Positions 10,270 through 22,120 of a DNA stretch of 64,000 nt are shown here, in pieces. Every line of letters begins with the position of its first letter. Position 1 is the stretch's first letter. The translations under genes and the position numbers were made by a program. A model generated the notes under the pieces. That model searched no databases and was not told where the DNA came from. It saw nothing but the letters and a program-made list of their open reading frames with translations. Source of the stretch: Byssothecium circinans. Taxonomy: Eukaryota > Ascomycota > Dothideomycetes > Pleosporales > Massarinaceae. The stretch is taken from positions 689,909 to 753,908 of the forward strand of contig ML976985.1 of the NCBI GenBank assembly GCA_010015675.1, written 5' to 3'.

Positions 10270-13200
10270 ATGACGCGCTCAGCAGCAGCGCTCACGCTGT
10301 TGTTGCTACCACTTCAACCAGTTGTCTCCCAGCAGTACCAACTCATTCAAAATTACAACGCTTCGAACTTTTTCGACGAGTTCCGCTTCTTTACTGTAAG
10401 AGCACCCATCTTCCATCTTCGCGGACAAGTTTCATTGACATAGCATAGAACCCGGACCCAACTAGTGGCTTCGTCAAATACGTCCCCTTCGACACAGCTA
10501 TATCCACAGGCCTCATCAGCAATGACTCCAGTATTATCTCCATCGGCGTCGACAAAACCAATGTCTTCACACCAGGCGGCCCAGGCCGTCCCAGTGTACG
10601 CCTCGAGAGTAAAGCGACATTCACCGAAGGCCTGTTCGTCATCGATCTGACTCATATTCCCGTGGGCTGCGGTGTCTGGCCAGGTAAATCAAGACTTTCT
10701 CATCCATCCCAACCACACTGTCTCTCTAGCTTGCAAGCAACACCACTAACACGCCCCAGCATTCTGGACGACCGGCCTAGCAGACTGGCCCTCCGACGGC
10801 GAAATCGACATCGTAGAAAACGTAAACGACGCCCGCACCAACAACGCTGCCCTCCACGCCACCGGTTCCTGCACCATCACTCCCTCCACGGCCCAAACCT
10901 CCCTCTGGAAATCCACAGATTGCAACATCGCCCACGACGGGAACCAAGGCTGCGGAACTACGTTCACTGAGCCGTATAACTACGGCGCGGAATTTAATGC
11001 TAATGGTGGCGGTGTGTATGCTATGGAGTGGACCTCCCAAACTATCAATATCTGGTTCTTTAGTCCGGATAGAGTGCCGGAGACGCTAAGGTATGGGGGG
11101 TATGTGCCTGAGGTGGATACGTTTGGGACGCCGAGCGCAACGTTTGAGGAGCCGTGTTCGGGGTCCTTCGGGGAAAAGTTCTTCAACCACACTATTATCA
11201 TCGATACGACGTTCTGTGGGGGGTGGGCGGGGGGTACGTTCGGTAGCGGTACTTCGACGTGTCCTCTAATTGAAGGGAAGACTCCGATGGAGAGTTGTGT
11301 GGAGTATGTGGCGGGGAATCCGGAGGCGTTTAAAGAGGCGTGGTGGGGTATCAAGAGTTTGAGGGTGTGGGAGAAGGTGTCGACGGGTAATACGACGGGT
11401 GAGGACAATCAGACGGACTCAAGCCAAGTTAATGTGCCAGTGCAGACACTGGAACCGGGTCCTGTGAGTGTGAGCTCGTTGACGGGAGGTGTGTTGAATG
11501 TTGGGAGTGGTGGGGGGTGGAATACGACGACGACTAAGACGAAGATGAAGACGAAGACAAAAACGAAGCATTCATCGAAACCGTCGACTAGGAAGCAGAA
11601 GAAGTTTAAATCGACATCGACACCGAAGCTTTGGTCCGTTGACTTGTTTTCGATTGAGGAATTGGTGTCTACGTCTACTTTTGTTAAGGTGGTGAAGCCG
11701 ACACCGAAACCTTGGCCCGTCGATTTTGTCTCTACCGACGAACAAACGGCTACTTCTTCTGGTGGGGTTGTTGAGTCTACGCCGGAACCTTGGTTAATTG
11801 AAGACGTCTCAATGGAGGAACAGCCGTCTACTTCTGTCGGGTTTGTTGAGCCGACGCCGGAAGCTTGGGTAATTGACGACTTCTCAATCGATGGACAGAC
11901 GTCTATTCCTGTCGAGGTTGTCAAACCGACGCCGAAACCTTGGCTTATTGATTTGTTCTCCATCGACAAGCAGGCGTCTACTCCTGTCGAGGTTGTTGAG
12001 CCCACGCCGGAACCTTGGTCAATTAACTCCTCAGTCGAGGAGCAGCCGTCTATATATGCGCCCAACCCTACAATTGGGCCTGATCCTAGACTCGATTCTG
12101 AGCCTCAGGTCCTCCCTTTGCCAAATTACCAAGCCGAATACCCAAATAACGACTTTATCCAGCTGTCGTTCACAGCGCCGTCGGCAACGCCTGATACATT
12201 TTCACCGAGTATCGACCCGCCAAACCTCCTTGAACCAAAAGTCGAGTTTACGCTCCTAGAGCCCATCTCCAAGGAAGACACAGACCTACCCATTAATCCT
12301 GCTTGGTATAATTGGGAAATCAAACACGACTACGATTTCCCCGCTGGCTTCACAAGCGACGATGCCGCTGCTCCGGTGGGCTCGTTCGATGAAGATACCA
12401 AGGTTTACCCTCCTACAAACTTCAACCCCATCATCATCGAAGACTACTTCCCAGGTAGAGGACCTCCTGTTTCCGGCACATCGAAGACGCTGGACTGGAT
12501 GATGTTTGATCCCGCTGCCGCGAAACCTGGAACCGGTGCTCCTGCTGCAGTCGAGCCTGTCATCGCTGAATATCGCGTTCCTGGTCAGACTGGAACAATA
12601 CCCGAAGTTTTCAATCCACTGGACTGGGTTCCTGAGCCCGAGTCTGTGAAGGTTTCAGCGGATTATATTCCCAGTGTTGCTGTCGCAAAAGGAGTTTGGA
12701 CCACTGAAAGCGAAAAGGATGATTTCCCACCCGCGCTCTCCCTACCGGTACCCGTGAACCCTTTTGTAAGCCCAGGAAACTCAGCACCGAATGGAAATAC
12801 AGGCATCATGCCTCCATACATTGCGCAGCCGCCTTCGGATTTTGTCCGACCTCCAATTGGGAATATCGACACCGCTATACAGGCCCTCAATGGTCTATTG
12901 GCGAAATTGTTTGTACCACCAAACGGAAACACTGGCATCGTACCTCCGCACCTCGAATCAAGTAACACCCTCCCTTCATCTCCCCCTCTATCGCTACCAA
13001 CCTCACCAGCTTCAATTCTCTGGGAAACTCTACCAGAGAATTTACAGGACCAACTCATCGCCCTCGCCAGTACTTTACTCGCCCCTGTGAACGAGATCGA
13101 AGAGCCAGTTTTACCTACTAGTGGTGAGGATCTTCCGCTTACACCGGCGCTGGAGAAAGTGGATATGAGCCAAGTTATTGGTGAACTTTTGGGACTATTG

Positions 13201-16200
13201 GATGAGAGTACGAGGGATCAACTTGCTGGGTTGTTCGGACCGGTGGGAGTTAATGAGGCATATCACGAGGATGTGGCGCCCGAGGAAGATAATGATAGTG
13301 TGGCGATTGTAAGCGATGAGCCAGAATTGATCGATGTGGTTCATGGGCCGGGTTTACCCCTCGCTTCGGATCTTTCTAGTGGGATTGCTGGTATGGAGAA
13401 TGCTCCCATCACGCCAACTACAGTAAAGGATCCGCCATACGTGTTCGAAGTGTCACAGTCCGATCCCACAAGTACTGAGGCTGTAACGACACCTATCGAG
13501 GAACCACCGTACTTCCTTGGTTCTTCCGATCAAAATGCCCCGCATATCGACACCACGCCTCTGGAAAATGAGAATACCTACTCCTACACCGCCCAAGCCG
13601 TTGATACTATACCAGCTTTGGCAACTCCTGTCTCTGATCCAGCACTTCCCCCGCTCTCTAGCCTCCCACTTACCGAAGCTTTTCCGGAAGACAGCAAGAT
13701 TATCCAGGCTATCAACGCCACAGATTCTACTTTGAATTGGGCGACTGCTTCTACTGAGCCAGCACCTATCGTTGTAGCTGACCTTCCACCTACCAAGGAG
13801 CTGGAGCCCATACAAAACACTCCCACAAACCAATCTCTCAATGACATCCTAACGTTTCTGGATAAAGAGGCTGTGGATTACCTAGCCGGTCTCTTCAAAT
13901 CAAGTATTGATGATAAGGAAGCTGTGCCCGCGACACAAGATGATCCGTACGATGAGGCGATGCCATGGAGCTGGGGGGAGCTTCCTTCTGATAGCGGGGA
14001 GGGAAAAGGTGATACCGCAGCTATTGGCACGCCATCAGGTAGTCCAAAAGGAGGATGGATATTTCCTTCAGGTGAATCCACCACGAACTCAGACGCAGTC
14101 CTAACAGCATGGACCGATGTTGCACCCTACATCGGCCCCGTCACTCTCTCGTCACTCGATTCCATAATCCAAGATCTCCCCAGCATCGCGACGAATCTCA
14201 ACTCCATTATCAAGACCGTCAACGCCAACCAAACAATCTCCTCCCCTGCTTCGGCCCTCACGCACATCGGATCAGGCATTAAAAGAGTGTGGGAGCAAAA
14301 ATTCTTCGCTTTGATCGAACCAGATGGCACTGTCGTTATTGATTACATCACGGTCTCCTCACCTGCTGACGTGAGTGCGATCAGTCTAGGCCAAGCATTA
14401 TTGACACCAAAGGTCGCAACTGCACTGGAAAGTTTGTTGGAGAAGGCGGGGAATTACGCTGCGCTACATGCGTCAGATAGGACCGTCGAAGAGCAGGGTG
14501 CAGTCATGGATGCCGCGCAAAACCTCTGGGTGGAGCTAGCGGAGGTTACGAATAGTGAAGCTCGTACACAGATGAAGAGAGATGCAGCAGCAGCCAACGA
14601 AGAACCGCAAAAGCGTAAGCTTGGTATCAGACAGCTCATCGCACCTCTAGTCACAGACGACGCAAAAGACTTCATCGAGCAGCAACTCCACACCCTCTGT
14701 CCGACTCTGAGTCCCGACACCAACCCTGCAACTGAACTCATCGCGAACCTAGAAGATCCCAACACGGATTTCCAAACCAGTCTCGTGAGATTCCAGAATG
14801 CGCTGAAAGCTTACACTGCAAAGTTAGATGCATGTTCTTTCAAGGTTAAGACGTATGCTGCTAAGCTCAAGGCTATCGTTGATTCCGAATCGGATGCTCC
14901 TCCGGAGAGCGAAGCGGGTAAGGCGATGGTTAAGAGACAGGAGTTGACTGGTCTTACAGGGAATGAAGCTTTCGACGAGTATTTGCAGGAGAAGGACTCG
15001 GAGAACTTGGCGAAATGGCAGTACGGTATTTTGAGTAAAGAGGAAAGAGAAGAGCTGTATAAGCAGAGTATGCAAGTGAAGAAAGCCGCAGAGGCTGCTT
15101 CTGCCGCTGCCGCCCAATCTCCGACATCTACTACGCTCCCACTCCTCAGCACTACGGTATCGCCGACTACCAGCCCCTTAGGACCCAGCAGTAACGCACC
15201 AACAATGCAAGACCCAGATTGTCTGGCAACTAAGCAAGCACTGCAGAACGCACAAGCCTTGAATCAGCAGCTGCAAGCTCTTATTCAACAACAGACCAAC
15301 AATTTCAACGATATACTCAAGTTGTTTGGCAAGTTTGGGACTAATGCTATATCACCTACGACAACCCAGAATTCCGGTGCAAGCGGACCCTCGCCCAGCA
15401 TCCCAGAGGCTCTGGACGGGCAGTCGACGTCAGCATCAAAGCCTCAACCCGACATCTCGTCCCTGCCTGCGAATCCAGTCACTGTCATGGGCCCATCAGA
15501 CATATTATCTCATCCAACCACCTTAAACTCTAACGTTCCAACTCCACAACTACCACCACCAGCGCGCACACGCACCCGTAGACATGCCCGCCACTTCAAA
15601 GACCCCGTCCCAGCCGCCCATCCACTCCCTTCCTCGCACCCTCCATCTACTCCCAACCCCAAGCATAAATCCCACCCCTCCATCCCCGCCGAAATCCTAG
15701 GGAAACACGGTACCCTAGACCCCTACGGCATGCTCGGCCCCCAAGTGCCCGATGAAGAAGGAGAAGAAGAAGACGCCGCCAAACCCCCCGCAAACGGCAC
15801 GATCAAAGACCTCCCCGACACCTCCTCCGAAGACCATAAATGGACCTTTGACGATCTCGACGATTCCTCCGTTTCCGTCACAGTGCCTGGGCTGGAGAAC
15901 TTGCCACCGCTTGATCCATTTGGACAGCTCCAAGGCCCCGCGACCCATGGAGCTGGGGGTGAAGACGATAATGAGGAGAAGGAGGAGGACGACGAACCAA
16001 CATATGAAGACTTCATCCCCGAAGATGATGCAGGAGAGGAGGAGGAGGAAGAGCTAGACGACTCGTCAGAGACACCGGCGAGTCCTGAGTTGGAGAAGAT
16101 ACCGCCACTGGATCCCTTTGGACAACTCCACATCCCCGATGCAGATGCAGATGAGACTGGGAAGAACGGGACCACAGACGCAAACGCAGACGCAGACGCG

Positions 16201-16641
16201 CCATCTTTCGCTTTCGACGAGCTGGACGATACGTCGGTATCAGACACCGTATCGGGACTCGAGAAGTTACCGCCGCTTGACCCGTTCCATCAGCTCGATT
16301 CTCAGGGTCCTTCTGCGAGTAGTGGGACGCGTCGTGACGACCCGGTACCGTCTGGTAGCTCGTACTTCGACGACGATGACGAGGCGGTTATTGATTTCAT
16401 TGAGGCGTTGGCGGATGGGTATGATGGTCGCGTTGGTGAGGACCGTGATGGGGATAGGGATGATGATGATGTTGGTTACTTCGGCGATGACGATTTTGGA
16501 GACGAGATTGGGTTGGAGCTACCGTTTCTTAAGAGTTATAAGAAGAAGGGGAGGGTTGTGGGGAAGGATGGGTATAGTGTTCGTGGGCATGAGGAAGATG
16601 GTGAGGATGTGGATGTGGATGTGGAGATTTGGGAGGGTTGA
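10270..16641 (+). CDS. Giant secreted GH16 family protein (endo-beta-glucanase type) with repetitive C-terminus
   Basis: Exons 10270-10395, 10449-10683 and 10760-16641 total 6,243 nt and 2,080 residues. The introns are 53 and 76 bp, the second with branch CACTAAC. Residues 1-20 form a signal peptide ending 'QPVVSQQ'. The GH16 domain (about 25-320) has the active-site motif 'GEIDIVENVN' (Glu135, Asp137, Glu140). It continues with 'GNQGCGTTF', 'VYAMEWTSQTINIWFF' and the terminal strand 'WWGIKSLRVWEK'. Family enzymes cleave beta-1,3(4)-glucans or transfer wall glucans. The remaining ~1,750 residues, mostly one 5.9 kb exon, are Pro/Ser/Thr-rich. They contain a Lys-Thr tract, six ~25-residue repeats, a helical region with dibasic Lys-Arg sites, Gln-rich helices and an extremely acidic C-terminus with three 'PPLDPF' repeats. 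No GPI signal or terminal membrane helix is seen. The role of the extension is unknown; cell wall anchoring or spacing is my inference. Confidence 0.88.
11622..12063 (+). repeat. Six imperfect ~25-residue coding repeats in the GH16 protein
   Basis: Six successive units carry the core 'PTPxPWxIDxFSIDxQxST' with a Val-Glu-Val-Val type end. They start near bases 11622, 11698, 11776, 11851, 11926 and 12001, a period of about 75 bp. The second-last units are the most alike, which suggests recent duplication. Trp, Pro and Asp positions are the most constant. Confidence 0.8.
15850..16305 (+). repeat. Three acidic 'LDDSS...PPLDPFGQL' coding repeats
   Basis: Three copies start near 15853, 16051 and 16213. 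Each has an acidic 'ELDD(S/T)S' head, a short linker, then 'LExxPPLDPFxQL'. The spacing is irregular because Asp/Glu-rich spacers differ in length. They occupy the C-terminal tail of the GH16 protein. Confidence 0.8.
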
Positions 16642-16990
16642 ATGGAGAGAGAGGATGATTAAGAGAAGAATAGGGATAGGAATTTAGAAATAGGCGGAGT
16701 TGTGAGCATGTATAATGGGATAAGTATGGTGGAAGGAAAGGTCGTGAAGAAAGTCGAGTGTCTGTTTTCGGTTTGTCGAGTTGTAAGAGATGGATACTTG
16801 ACCAGACCGATACGAACGTGATGAGATATTGTGCTGTAGCTTTTTTTTTTCCGTCCTCGCTCTATGTTGGCGTTGGTTAAAATTGCACTGCGTTTTACGC
16901 GTTCAAACTCGTCAGTGTCTTCTTCCTTTGTCACCAACAGTGTATATCTCTACTCACCCTACCACTGCGTCAGACGCGAACTCCGGGCTC

Positions 16991-18463
16991 ATGCGTTCGT
17001 ATCAACCCAACCATGATGCTCTTTCTTTCCAGCGTCCCCAGCGTCCCCAGCATCAAGGCCCCATGGCAGGCAACCGTTTTTCAATCTCGCCTACCCCGCG
17101 ATCAAGCAGTAAGCCGCTCCCAAGCACTCTCATTGCAGCACAATTCCTCGCAAAGATCCTAGCAGTCAACAAAGGCAAACTGTGCCTTCTTCAACAATCA
17201 TTGCCTGTAGCACAATTCATCAAGATGTTGAAACTTGGCGCGAGATTTTCCAGCCCCCAACCACCACCCATCCGTCCGATGAGGCCCATCGCCTACCGCC
17301 AGCCGCACCGTTTTCTACCGTGTCATACGGGACGGGCGATCAACCCCTGTACCGTGTCGGCACCACTTCCGTATCAAGTAGTTCTGCGTTGTACTCTTGG
17401 GTCGCAGCTCAGGAAGGGAGACTAGGGTGTCCCTGAAGCAGGCAAAGAATTCGACGCTGAATCTCGTCTCGACGAGTTGTACAAACGGCTGATTGCTGCA
17501 TGTCTTGTCTTATGGGCGTAATCGCAGTAAGCAGAAGGGCTCGTAAGCTGGTCTGCAGAACGCGAGTGCGAGCACGAGCGCGCATATGCCGTCATCGCAA
17601 GTGATGCGCGATTCGACTCACGAGTAGCGTGATCTGTGGAGGAGTACAGTACATGCATGCGTGAATGTTGCCGATTTCGTTTTCGCATTCGGTCGCGTAC
17701 CCTTCCATGCATGGCTAGGACCTCTTGCCACAAGGCATCCAGAATGGGAGACGAGGGCGAACTGATTGAAAAACGTGCTATGGTGAGGCTGTAGTACTGG
17801 GCTCCCGTATCGTGGGTGGGGCATAGGTGTAAGCGGCTGAAATCGTGGAGAAACGGAAGGGGGCAAGGTGGACTTTGTGAATTAACCACTTGACAGACCT
17901 CGAGGCGGCGCAGGTGTTGTGGCGAAATGGTAGTCCATAATAGTACGGTACGGAGAATAGAGCGCAATACCTATCCTAGAGAAACTGGTCCCGTATCGAA
18001 AAGTGACTGTGGCAAGGCTGTGCGAAAATCCCTCAAGCTCATTCAAAACGGCTCTCTAGGTATTCTCACTGGTATGCAAGTAGGTGTTCGACCCAAAATA
18101 GTATGCGGACGCTACGAGAGCGCCATATCCGACCTGCATTTGCTAGTGAATGTATACCCAGCAATTTCAAAGTATGCCTTGAGCTTACCTAAATGTAGTC
18201 CGGACCCTTTCGCTACCTTTCTGGAAGAGATAGTCGATGCCTTTTTCTCGGAGTATTTATCCTTTTCCACCAATGAAGCAGCGGTCTTAATTCGTTTCTG
18301 GAGGATGCAAGAACGTGGCGTAATCATGGCGCACGCCCGGAGCGTCCGTAAATTGAGGTTCTGGGAGCACTGGAAAAGGCAGTTGTATACCCTTGTATCC
18401 TCGCCACATGGGATACTTTATGCGCGATCCCAAATTGGAAGGTCATGTAACTGCGCCGTATAG
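16991..18463 (+). pseudogene. Candidate decayed gene, family not recognised
   Basis: An ATG at 16991 starts a Pro/Ser-rich head ('MAGNRFSISPTPRSS'). After a possible 47 bp intron from the GTAAGC at 17109, it can continue as 'DVETWREIFQPP' and 'SALYSWVAAQEG'. One frameshift near 17425 leads into a frame that runs to 18463. In that frame 'FDAESRLDELYKRLIAACLV', 'SWSAERECEHERAYAVIASD' and 'FWRMQERGVIMAHARSVRKL' look like genuine protein, but stops interrupt it at 17519, 17528, 17630, 17792 and 17891. All five can be reached by one C-to-T change, though that is true of many stops. Stop-free stretches alone prove little, so protein-like composition is the main evidence. A 181-codon open frame on the other strand (17422-17967) is the alternative. 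Confidence 0.35.
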
Positions 18464-21400
18464 TATGGCGTTTGCTGCGCAGGTAGAGGTACTAAGAGAA
18501 CTGCGCTTTGAATGACATGCTGATCGCTTCGAGATGTGTGAGGAGAAGTATCACCTAAGTGAGAGTGTGGGGTAATATTGGTGACCATGCGGTGATGTCG
18601 ATGCCGAGCTCATAACAGCAGGGAGGCAAAATCCGTGTTTCGAAACAATTTTGATCGGGAAACACCGCAAGCAAGAGGTCGAATGGGTCGGCGAGCATTT
18701 AGGTGCGCAGACCAAGTGCTACGACCCATCTCAGACTTGAAAACACAGACATTTCTTGAACGCCGCTGACTGTTGTCGCATACTAAGATATCAATAATAA
18801 TCAAGCCATCGCACCGTGACTGAAGCCATGGCCCTCGGAAATTTGTGTACATGTGCAAGGGTTTCAATTTGGAGTTCGAATCTTCCCTCATCGGCAGTTC
18901 ATACTCGTATCTTCCAAGTAACGTTTACCAAAGGACAGGTACACTTGCTGATCTACCTAGGTACGGGACTTCGCGAGCTACTTGTACTGTACGAACTCAA
19001 ATTGCGTTGATCTCTCCGGGGTTGTTGAATCCAGAAGCTAGGGGTTGTTTGTAACTATCTTCCTCGTAGATAGTTCATGGTTGCGTAGCAGGGGACGTGG
19101 AGCGAAGTGGTCAATGCTGGGACGTTAAGAGCTGATCTTTACTGTGCCGTGTAGTTGGTCGGCGAACGACGTGCGTGGTGTTCTCCGGCGGTGCTCGGGA
19201 AGACGTTGAATTTAATAATGGTAATGGATATGGTCAAACGCAGGCGTCCGGAACTTTCTCGGCTTCACACTAAGCTAAGTTGCTTGGTGACGTGCAGACC
19301 TCTCGAAGGAACCATTCCGTAGGGCTTGGTCGTCCGTTCGGACGGATCACCCCATATGTAATCATAGCATGTGCGAGATATTGTTGGCCGGTTGTGCGGC
19401 TCGGTGATCGTCCAAAAGAAGCTTGACGTGTACTGTATGTTACAGATTTACCGTAGACCAAGAGAAGGAGTTGTATTTGACTTCTGAGTGAGACACATGA
19501 AGCTGGGCCCAATACCCTCCTGTTCAATAGGAAATAAGCGGGTCTCTGTTGCGATACCGCTGTTTGATCTCAAGCCTTCGGTCGCTCGCCAATTCGACGA
19601 GACGCTCGATTTGGTGTTGAAAGCAGCGCCGAAAGTCGAGGCATAAATCCAACACAGTCCTGAGACAACATTCCGAGGTCTGAGCCTATGCTTTGAAGGC
19701 CCGATTCAATCAGTTCACGAATGCGTTTATGCCCATGCGCGGAAGTACCGGAGAGGAAGCCTGCCACAGTACATTCTGTATATATTGTGCGTTCACGCCC
19801 GAATTCCTGAACATGGCACTGGTATGAGGCTTAGGTAGTCAGACCAGACAGTTGAAACACAGAACATGCAAGCGCATTTGTCAGAGTCTGTGAAGGAGAT
19901 ACCGTCGTCACTGGGGTCGATGGTAGCCCTGGAGTATGTTTTGAGAGCCACCACAGCATTGGATTTTCTGTTTCAATCGGTCGGCACATCGATGTTTTGA
20001 CAGTCACGTCAACCCACAAATCTCCATAGAGATTGGGGTGAACTGCTACATCTTGCATGGTGGTGTTGGTCGTGTTCATTCTCGAAAGTCGTCTCGGCAC
20101 AAGAGACGGGATTTGAAGATTGGCCACCAATCAATGCTTGGGATTGCTGTTGGGTGCATCAGCTCCTGCAGCTTTTGCATAGTATGCCTAATGCGTCGTT
20201 GGTGAATCCATAGCGGCGTATTTGCATGCAGGAACCCTCCCGGCGCGCCTTGAACGCGTTACAAGCGGCTTGGGTGTGGTAAGCAATGTATGAGGAATGA
20301 GAAGTGAAATTATGACAAGACTTGGTGCGACGTGAAGGCGTCGTCAGACACGGACAAGAGACTTGCATTGAAGAAGGCGTGAGGTGGGGAAGAGGGTGAT
20401 CATTGATGGATTGATTGATGATGCGGCCAAAGCGACACCGGAGGGGAGCGGGAATATGGGGCAATTACGCTAGTCCTGATCCAGCCATGGCTCGTTCCCA
20501 GTGACCTGACACGCGGTTGAAATAATACTCTCTCACCAAAGACCACCCACAATAACTAACACGTTAATCATTTTCCTTTAACTTTTACAAAATATAGGAT
20601 TGTAAAGCTAGGCCTACTCTTTCACGCAGGAGTAGGAAGAGGTTAAAAGGGCTTCGTTGGGGGAAGGTAAACATAATTGTTTCAATCGCGTGCCTGGATC
20701 CATCCCATGCCGTCCTAGAAGCCGAAACACCTCTTCTCCATCACCTCTTTATCCAGAGACTGACGATTCGAGTTATTGAAGTGCTGCTCCGCTGCGCGCC
20801 CTGCCGATTTTGGGTCTCGGCATTCAAATCGAGCATTCTGGTGGAGTCTGTCGGGTGACAGTCGGAACAATGACCACAGCAAAGGACAGATGCATGAAGC
20901 TGAGAGCCTGTCGCCGACGCTGGGGACTGAACGCTGCCACTCATCGGGTTGCCTTCATGCAAGGTCCATTGATACCTTTTCGATCGTTCTTCAGCAGCGG
21001 AGAAGCCCGGCGGTATTCGCTCAGCCCCAACGGCGGTGACATCTTGCCGCCTGGTCGAGTTGCGCAAGGAGAAAGGCTCTCAGCTAGAGAAGCATGACAT
21101 TATTGACCGGTCCATTTGTCTGTCACGGGAGAAGTTTTTCATCATGCCCCAACGCTCGTCGAACCACATGGGAGAAGACGCAGCTGTACCACGGCCTGGA
21201 AGAAGCTGAGTGGCACGACTGTCTGACTGCTAGCCAGTCATCAATGGCGACTCCCTGAGAAGGAAGAACATCCTCGTGAACCGGTCCGTTCGCGGTACTT
21301 CTTCCAGTGACTTCCAGCGCCCACAAGGGCTATGAGCTCTGGTTCGTCGTTCCATTACGCTCCGCGCTGACAGCCGGCTGAAAACACGCGCAAAGTCAGC

Positions 21401-22120
21401 GAATCATGATGCTCGACCTGGGTACCCACGCGATGTGACGAGCGAGGCCCAAGAAGGGCAATTCCGCCAGTAGTAAGGAGTAAGGTCCTGTTCCTGGCTC
21501 CGACTTTTATCCCTGGACATCCGCCACCCCGGCTGCTGCTGCAGGCTTCCCCTGCTCTTGGCTTTATTTTAGCTCAACCATGCACGCGCCCAAGACATGG
21601 GTAAGGAACTTGCAGGGGTTCCTTTGATCCTCCTCTCTTGAACAGGACACTAGCCGGGCCTGTGCCATTGATCTTCCTCTAGAGCGTTACCTACTTCACC
21701 AACGTACGTTCCACCTGGAGACATTCCTTCGCTTTGGCCTTGCTGGAGTCACCACCGACCTCAATTCTATTCTTTCTTTTGAACCCTCGAGTGCCCACAC
21801 TCTCGAACTTCGTGTGAAACTCCCCCGCCATTTCCCTCCCCCTCTCTGGCGCAGTTTTCAAACCTAAATTTCCATGCTGTCAATGGTTTCACCTCGCGCA
21901 TGAGAATCTGGTGTTAGTACCATCCCTAGGGACAATAACTTATTTTCGATCGAATACCTTCTATACACACTTCGGATACGTCCAGAAGCCGCCCCGCCGG
22001 AATCCCAACTGCCGACCGTCGACTGCTCCATATATCGTCGCTTGCTGTCTGAAAAGAGGACAAGGTGGAATCAGCTTTATGTCTCTCATATTGCTCAATT
22101 GAAAAATACATCAGCAGAAT
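18464..22120. other. Gene-poor stretch, no supported gene
   Basis: About 3.7 kb without a convincing gene. On the minus strand, three open segments (20130-19834, 19830-19573, 19569-19270) share one frame broken by only two stops. They include phrases such as 'HKRIRELIESGLQSIGSDLG' and may be another relic. Bases 21,700-22,120 are the likely promoter and 5' leader of the downstream receptor gene. No tRNA, tandem repeat or transposon end was found. Confidence 0.5.

Noticed and set aside
11409..12065. 218-codon open frame on the minus strand inside the GH16 gene
   Set aside because: It mirrors the coding repeats of the plus-strand gene; its own repeats arise from that array, and it has no independent motif.
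17422..17967. 181-codon minus-strand open frame
   Set aside because: Ser/Arg/His-rich without motifs; the plus strand reads more like protein. Kept only as the alternative for the relic there.
18880..18900. GTTCGAATC, resembling a tRNA T-loop
   Set aside because: The flanking bases do not pair into T, D or acceptor stems.
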